A stretch of DNA of 42,521 nt, from the NCBI GenBank assembly GCA_947374445.1, contig CANCBY010000002.1, forward strand, positions 1 to 42,521, written 5' to 3'. Source of the stretch: Pseudobdellovibrionaceae bacterium. Lineage in GTDB: Bacteria > Bdellovibrionota > Bdellovibrionia > Bdellovibrionales > Bdellovibrionaceae. The translations under genes and the position numbers were made by a program. Below, piece by piece: positions 39,821-42,521 of the stretch (its first letter is position 1; every line of letters starts with the position of its first letter). The notes under the pieces are model-generated. The model ran no database searches. It was not told the DNA's origin and was given only the letters and a program-made list of their open reading frames with translations.

Positions 39821-41083
39821 CTAAAGACCGCAAACAGAAGAGTCCACATAACCACCGGCAATGCGGCCGATCGGATGGCTTCCAGGCAATTGCCCTTGAG
39901 TCCAATTCAAGCCGTCGGTGCTGTAATAAGCTTTTTGGCCTGAATAGTAAGAGCCCCAAACATTCGGAATTGAAACATACACTCCGCTAGGACTGATGGC
40001 CACAGGCCCCGCCACAACATCTCCTGGAGTCACAATGGGAGTCGAAGTCCAATCGGTACCGTTGGTGCTCTTCCACATTTTTTTATTAAACCAAGTTACA
40101 AACTCTTTGCCATTGAAGATCGCTGATGAAATTCCGGACTCACCCGTGTTTGCACTGAAAAAACTTTTACCTGTCCACGAAAGACCACCGTCTTTGCTCT
40201 CGGCTGCATACACATTCAATATGCCAGTGGCATCGTTGCTCCACTTCGAACTGATCGAAATCAAATGCCCATTGCCTTTTAACAGCACAGCATCTCTGGA
40301 CCAAAAAAAGTTGGGAGTTGATACTACCTGCAAATATGTTTTTCCAAAATCCACACTCACGACTCCGCCGGTGTCATCGTTAGATATTAAAACTAAATTA
40401 TCTAAACTCACTGCGTGGTAAGGCATAAAATAAAATGAGCCTAAGCTCGATATCCAATTCAGACCACCATCAGAAGAGACCGGCCACTTTCTGCTATCAA
40501 TCCACAAAACTTTTCCTGAGCTGTAGAGAATGCCTGAAGAGCTACCGCCACTAGCGCTGTCTGAATAAATTGTTTGCCAGTTGATGCCATCTTTGGATTT
40601 TTGCGCCAGTGGCTGCCCTCGAGTGTTGCTTCCGCCATGTCCATAGCCTGTATAAAACCAGCCATCTCCGTACACAATTCCACCACCAGAATCTGGCTGA
40701 TGATCGCACTCAAGATAATATTGAGGAGCCTGCGCCGTGGTCACCCAGCAGCGAGCATCTTGATCATTGGAGCGATCATTGATCCAGGTTTTACCCTGAT
40801 CACAAGACATAACAGTGCGGCCGACATGGCCTTGGGCTACGAAAACATAAGTGCTTTTACCAGAGAGCGGGGCAGAGCCTGGGACTGGATTCGAGGTGCC
40901 CGAAGAGTCAGGAGATGTGTTGCTTGTTGAGCTGGAGCTGCTGCTAGAGGTAAGTACACCCTGAGATTGAAAACCTTTTTGACTGCAATTCACATAATAG
41001 AATAACGGAACCGCAAAAACGACAGCTAATAAAGCTTTCTTAAAAATGATTTTAGCAGGACTCCCCAAAAATTTACCCCTCAC
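39821..41083 (-). CDS. Exported Asp-box (BNR) repeat protein, lipoprotein-like
   Basis: This 420-residue protein has an N-terminal hydrophobic helix ending FYYVNCSQKGF, then a Ser/Thr/Pro/Gly linker. Six Asp-box motifs follow (SCDQGKTW, SKDGINW, SSDGGLNW, SKDGGLSW, STNGTDW, STDGLNW), spread through a beta-propeller-like domain. This is the sialidase-type fold, but the catalytic Arg triad and Tyr cannot be assigned, so carbohydrate binding is the safer call. The GTG at 41083 has no good ribosome binding site; TTG five codons later (41068), behind GAGGGG, is a likely alternative start. The NCS motif matches the gluzincin at 35118. It lies 9 bp after the DUF1552 gene. Confidence 0.8.
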   Translation of the reverse strand: MRGKFLGSPAKIIFKKALLAVVFAVPLFYYVNCSQKGFQSQGVLTSSSSSSSTSNTSPDSSGTSNPVPGSAPLSGKSTYVFVAQGHVGRTVMSCDQGKTWINDRSNDQDARCWVTTAQAPQYYLECDHQPDSGGGIVYGDGWFYTGYGHGGSNTRGQPLAQKSKDGINWQTIYSDSASGGSSSGILYSSGKVLWIDSRKWPVSSDGGLNWISSLGSFYFMPYHAVSLDNLVLISNDDTGGVVSVDFGKTYLQVVSTPNFFWSRDAVLLKGNGHLISISSKWSNDATGILNVYAAESKDGGLSWTGKSFFSANTGESGISSAIFNGKEFVTWFNKKMWKSTNGTDWTSTPIVTPGDVVAGPVAISPSGVYVSIPNVWGSYYSGQKAYYSTDGLNWTQGQLPGSHPIGRIAGGYVDSSVCGL

Positions 41084-41092
41084 TCATGATTT

Positions 41093-42521
41093 TTATGTGA
41101 TCACTGGCAATGGCACGCTCATATCGTTGAGCATGTAATCATAAACGTATGTCGGAGACGCATTTCCGGAGTTCAGAGCATAAGGCGTTTGAAAAGGATG
41201 CCCGTAGCCTGGAACAGTTCCACTGCTTGTGACTGGTATCCGGCCCGCTGAACCTGCAAATAAACTTGCTGCTAACTCATACTCGCTCGGTGCAAGCCCC
41301 ATAGATTGCATGACTGTCCCCAAGAACCGACTGTATGGCATTCCTTGATAAGCTTGTTTTTGTGAGTACGAGTAAAGAGCACGATTCGGATTTCTGTAAT
41401 CCACATATTTGCCCGTCTTGATAAAACCACCGGCACCGCCCGCTGTGATCATCGGCAAGCTTTGACCCAAGTGGGTATTAAAACCGCACTCATGAGTCCA
41501 AAACAGAAGACTCTGATCTAAAAGCGTTCCGCCTGTCGCCGCTGTCGCATCTAATTTTTGAACTAAGTCATAAAATCCATATTGAAAGAAATATCTCATC
41601 GACTCCGTCATCATCTGCTGACGATTTGCAACGCCATGATGATGATACATGCCCTGATGAGCATCTGTATTAGTAAGCCCATCCGAAAAAGTAGCCCCCA
41701 CAGAACCTTCAGGAATAAATTGATCTTTAAGGCCTGGCATTCCAACCAAAAATATTTTGCTCACACCGCAAGCAAACGAGGCCGCAATGATCTGATTGTA
41801 AAGACTCAAAGTGGCAGGATAGGAAGCCGTCGGAGTTGGGATACCATATTCACCATCAGTAATGCTGCTCTTATCAGTCGAAGAGATAGATGGAATAATA
41901 CACGAAGCGCCGCTGCCCGAGATCACTCCTTGCAAAATACTATTCAGATTGCTCATGAACTCTTCAAGGCGATTGCGGTCTTCTTTACCGATGCGACGGC
42001 CAGGACCAAAAGCCCCACGCGATAAGCGCGAGTAATCCTGATAAATATTATTTAGAATAAAATTCTTTTTATCTAAAACCGAACTGCTCGAATTCGATTT
42101 TAAAGTACTGAATAATAAATTGAAGGCCGCTCCGACAGATTGCGGAACGTTCGTGTTAGCAACCAAGCCTGATGCGGTCTGCTCGCAAGACATATACTGA
42201 TTAAAATCACCGGCTCCACTCCAATAACCATTGAATATAACTGAGCGAGCCACTGGCGAACTGCCTCCGTAAAATTGTGCGCTCTTGGCGATCACGGCAT
42301 CAATTGTTGGCACCCAAATATTGGGCATGCCTGGTCTTGTCTGCCCCACTGTACTGATATCATTACCGCTGTAGTTGCAATAATTTCCGGTTTGAGCACT
42401 GCAGTGGCCTGAATCATGGATCATATCTAATCCAGAAATCAGATTCATTTTTGCAATGTGTGCATCGCTCACAAAACTCCCCATGATCGGAGTGACCCGA
42501 GCCTGACCGTTATCAAAATCA
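41093..42521 (-). CDS. DUF1552 protein, 5' end outside the window
   Basis: The frame is open to the window edge. An internal ATG at 42484 exists, but the reading frame continues upstream without a stop (12 codons visible before the edge), so the true start lies outside. DUF1552 proteins are sulfatase/alkaline-phosphatase-fold relatives found mainly in Planctomycetes, Myxococcota and Bdellovibrionota, often next to DUF1592/DUF1588-type cytochrome-like partners. Visible features are KMNLISGLDMIHDSGHC near the start, NRLEEFMSNLNSI in the middle, HHHGV, the FWTHECGFNTHLGQSLP metal-site-like segment, and FLGTVMQSMGL near the end. Function is unknown. The next gene, 9 bp on, is the BNR protein, so the two are likely co-expressed. 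Confidence 0.85.
   Translation of the reverse strand, partial: DFDNGQARVTPIMGSFVSDAHIAKMNLISGLDMIHDSGHCSAQTGNYCNYSGNDISTVGQTRPGMPNIWVPTIDAVIAKSAQFYGGSSPVARSVIFNGYWSGAGDFNQYMSCEQTASGLVANTNVPQSVGAAFNLLFSTLKSNSSSSVLDKKNFILNNIYQDYSRLSRGAFGPGRRIGKEDRNRLEEFMSNLNSILQGVISGSGASCIIPSISSTDKSSITDGEYGIPTPTASYPATLSLYNQIIAASFACGVSKIFLVGMPGLKDQFIPEGSVGATFSDGLTNTDAHQGMYHHHGVANRQQMMTESMRYFFQYGFYDLVQKLDATAATGGTLLDQSLLFWTHECGFNTHLGQSLPMITAGGAGGFIKTGKYVDYRNPNRALYSYSQKQAYQGMPYSRFLGTVMQSMGLAPSEYELAASLFAGSAGRIPVTSSGTVPGYGHPFQTPYALNSGNASPTYVYDYMLNDMSVPLPVIT

Noticed and set aside
1..42521. tRNA, rRNA, CRISPR, insertion sequence or phage genes
   Set aside because: Reading both strands I saw no T-loop sequences, regularly spaced repeats, transposases, integrases or structural phage genes.

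Overview
The window looks like chromosomal DNA from a predatory or predator-related bacterium of the Bdellovibrionota, close to Bdellovibrio. This is inferred from gene content; no marker gene such as 16S rRNA is present. The clues are moderate-GC DNA (not computed), many Sec-exported proteins of unknown function, a high load of secreted or envelope peptidases (M14, M48, S8, C1A and an M36/M4-like gluzincin), a DUF1552 protein, c-di-GMP enzymes, and surface proteins that carry an Asn-Cys-Ser motif just after the signal segment. Several genes start with GTG or TTG behind strong Shine-Dalgarno sequences. I found no tRNA, rRNA, CRISPR array, insertion sequence or prophage.

Layout. Positions 1-2400 hold the start of a response regulator and two exported proteins, one with a very Met/Gly-rich tail. 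Both exported proteins mature at a similar AQ(D/E)F(Q/K)G site and share a 23-nt upstream box. Positions 2537-4440 hold an M14 carboxypeptidase overlapping a hemolysin/OlsB-like acyltransferase. Positions 4544-10078 are a branched-chain amino-acid ABC operon, livK-livH-livMG(fused)-livF, ending in a coupled seven-helix membrane protein. Positions 10232-13681 contain a Nudix hydrolase, an exported Cys protein with an exported CX5R phosphatase, a MOSC protein and another exported protein. Positions 13980-19669 hold a lipoprotein, an 810-residue exported orphan, a double-PAS histidine kinase and an M48 peptidase. Positions 19874-24847 hold a ZrgA/DUF2796 protein and a likely operon: dbpA, an ABC-F ATPase, a small membrane protein and a streptomycin-kinase-like APH.

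Positions 25025-29836 contain a MenI-like hotdog thioesterase, a receiver/HD-GYP protein with a dead receiver, a very basic exported peptide behind a sigma-28-type promoter and followed by a radical SAM/SPASM protein, a coiled-coil protein, and a GGDEF diguanylate cyclase with an intact inhibitory site. Positions 29994-37357 are a peptidase-rich block: a short Rhs/YD-like exported protein overlapping a propeptide-less subtilisin, a two-GNAT protein and YchJ, a papain-like protease, and a gluzincin whose FTP/PepSY-type propeptide appears to be encoded by a separate overlapping gene. The right end (37361-42521) holds rlmE, a tiny membrane protein, an OPA-family MFS transporter, an Asp-box (BNR) surface protein and a DUF1552 protein that runs off the window.

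The best candidates for undescribed systems are the split gluzincin/propeptide pair (35118-37357), the Rhs-like/subtilisin pair (29994-32037), the sigma-28-driven basic peptide with its radical SAM neighbour (26978-28271), and the paired exported proteins with the shared upstream box (96-2401). All assignments come from reading motifs by eye; no database search was run.
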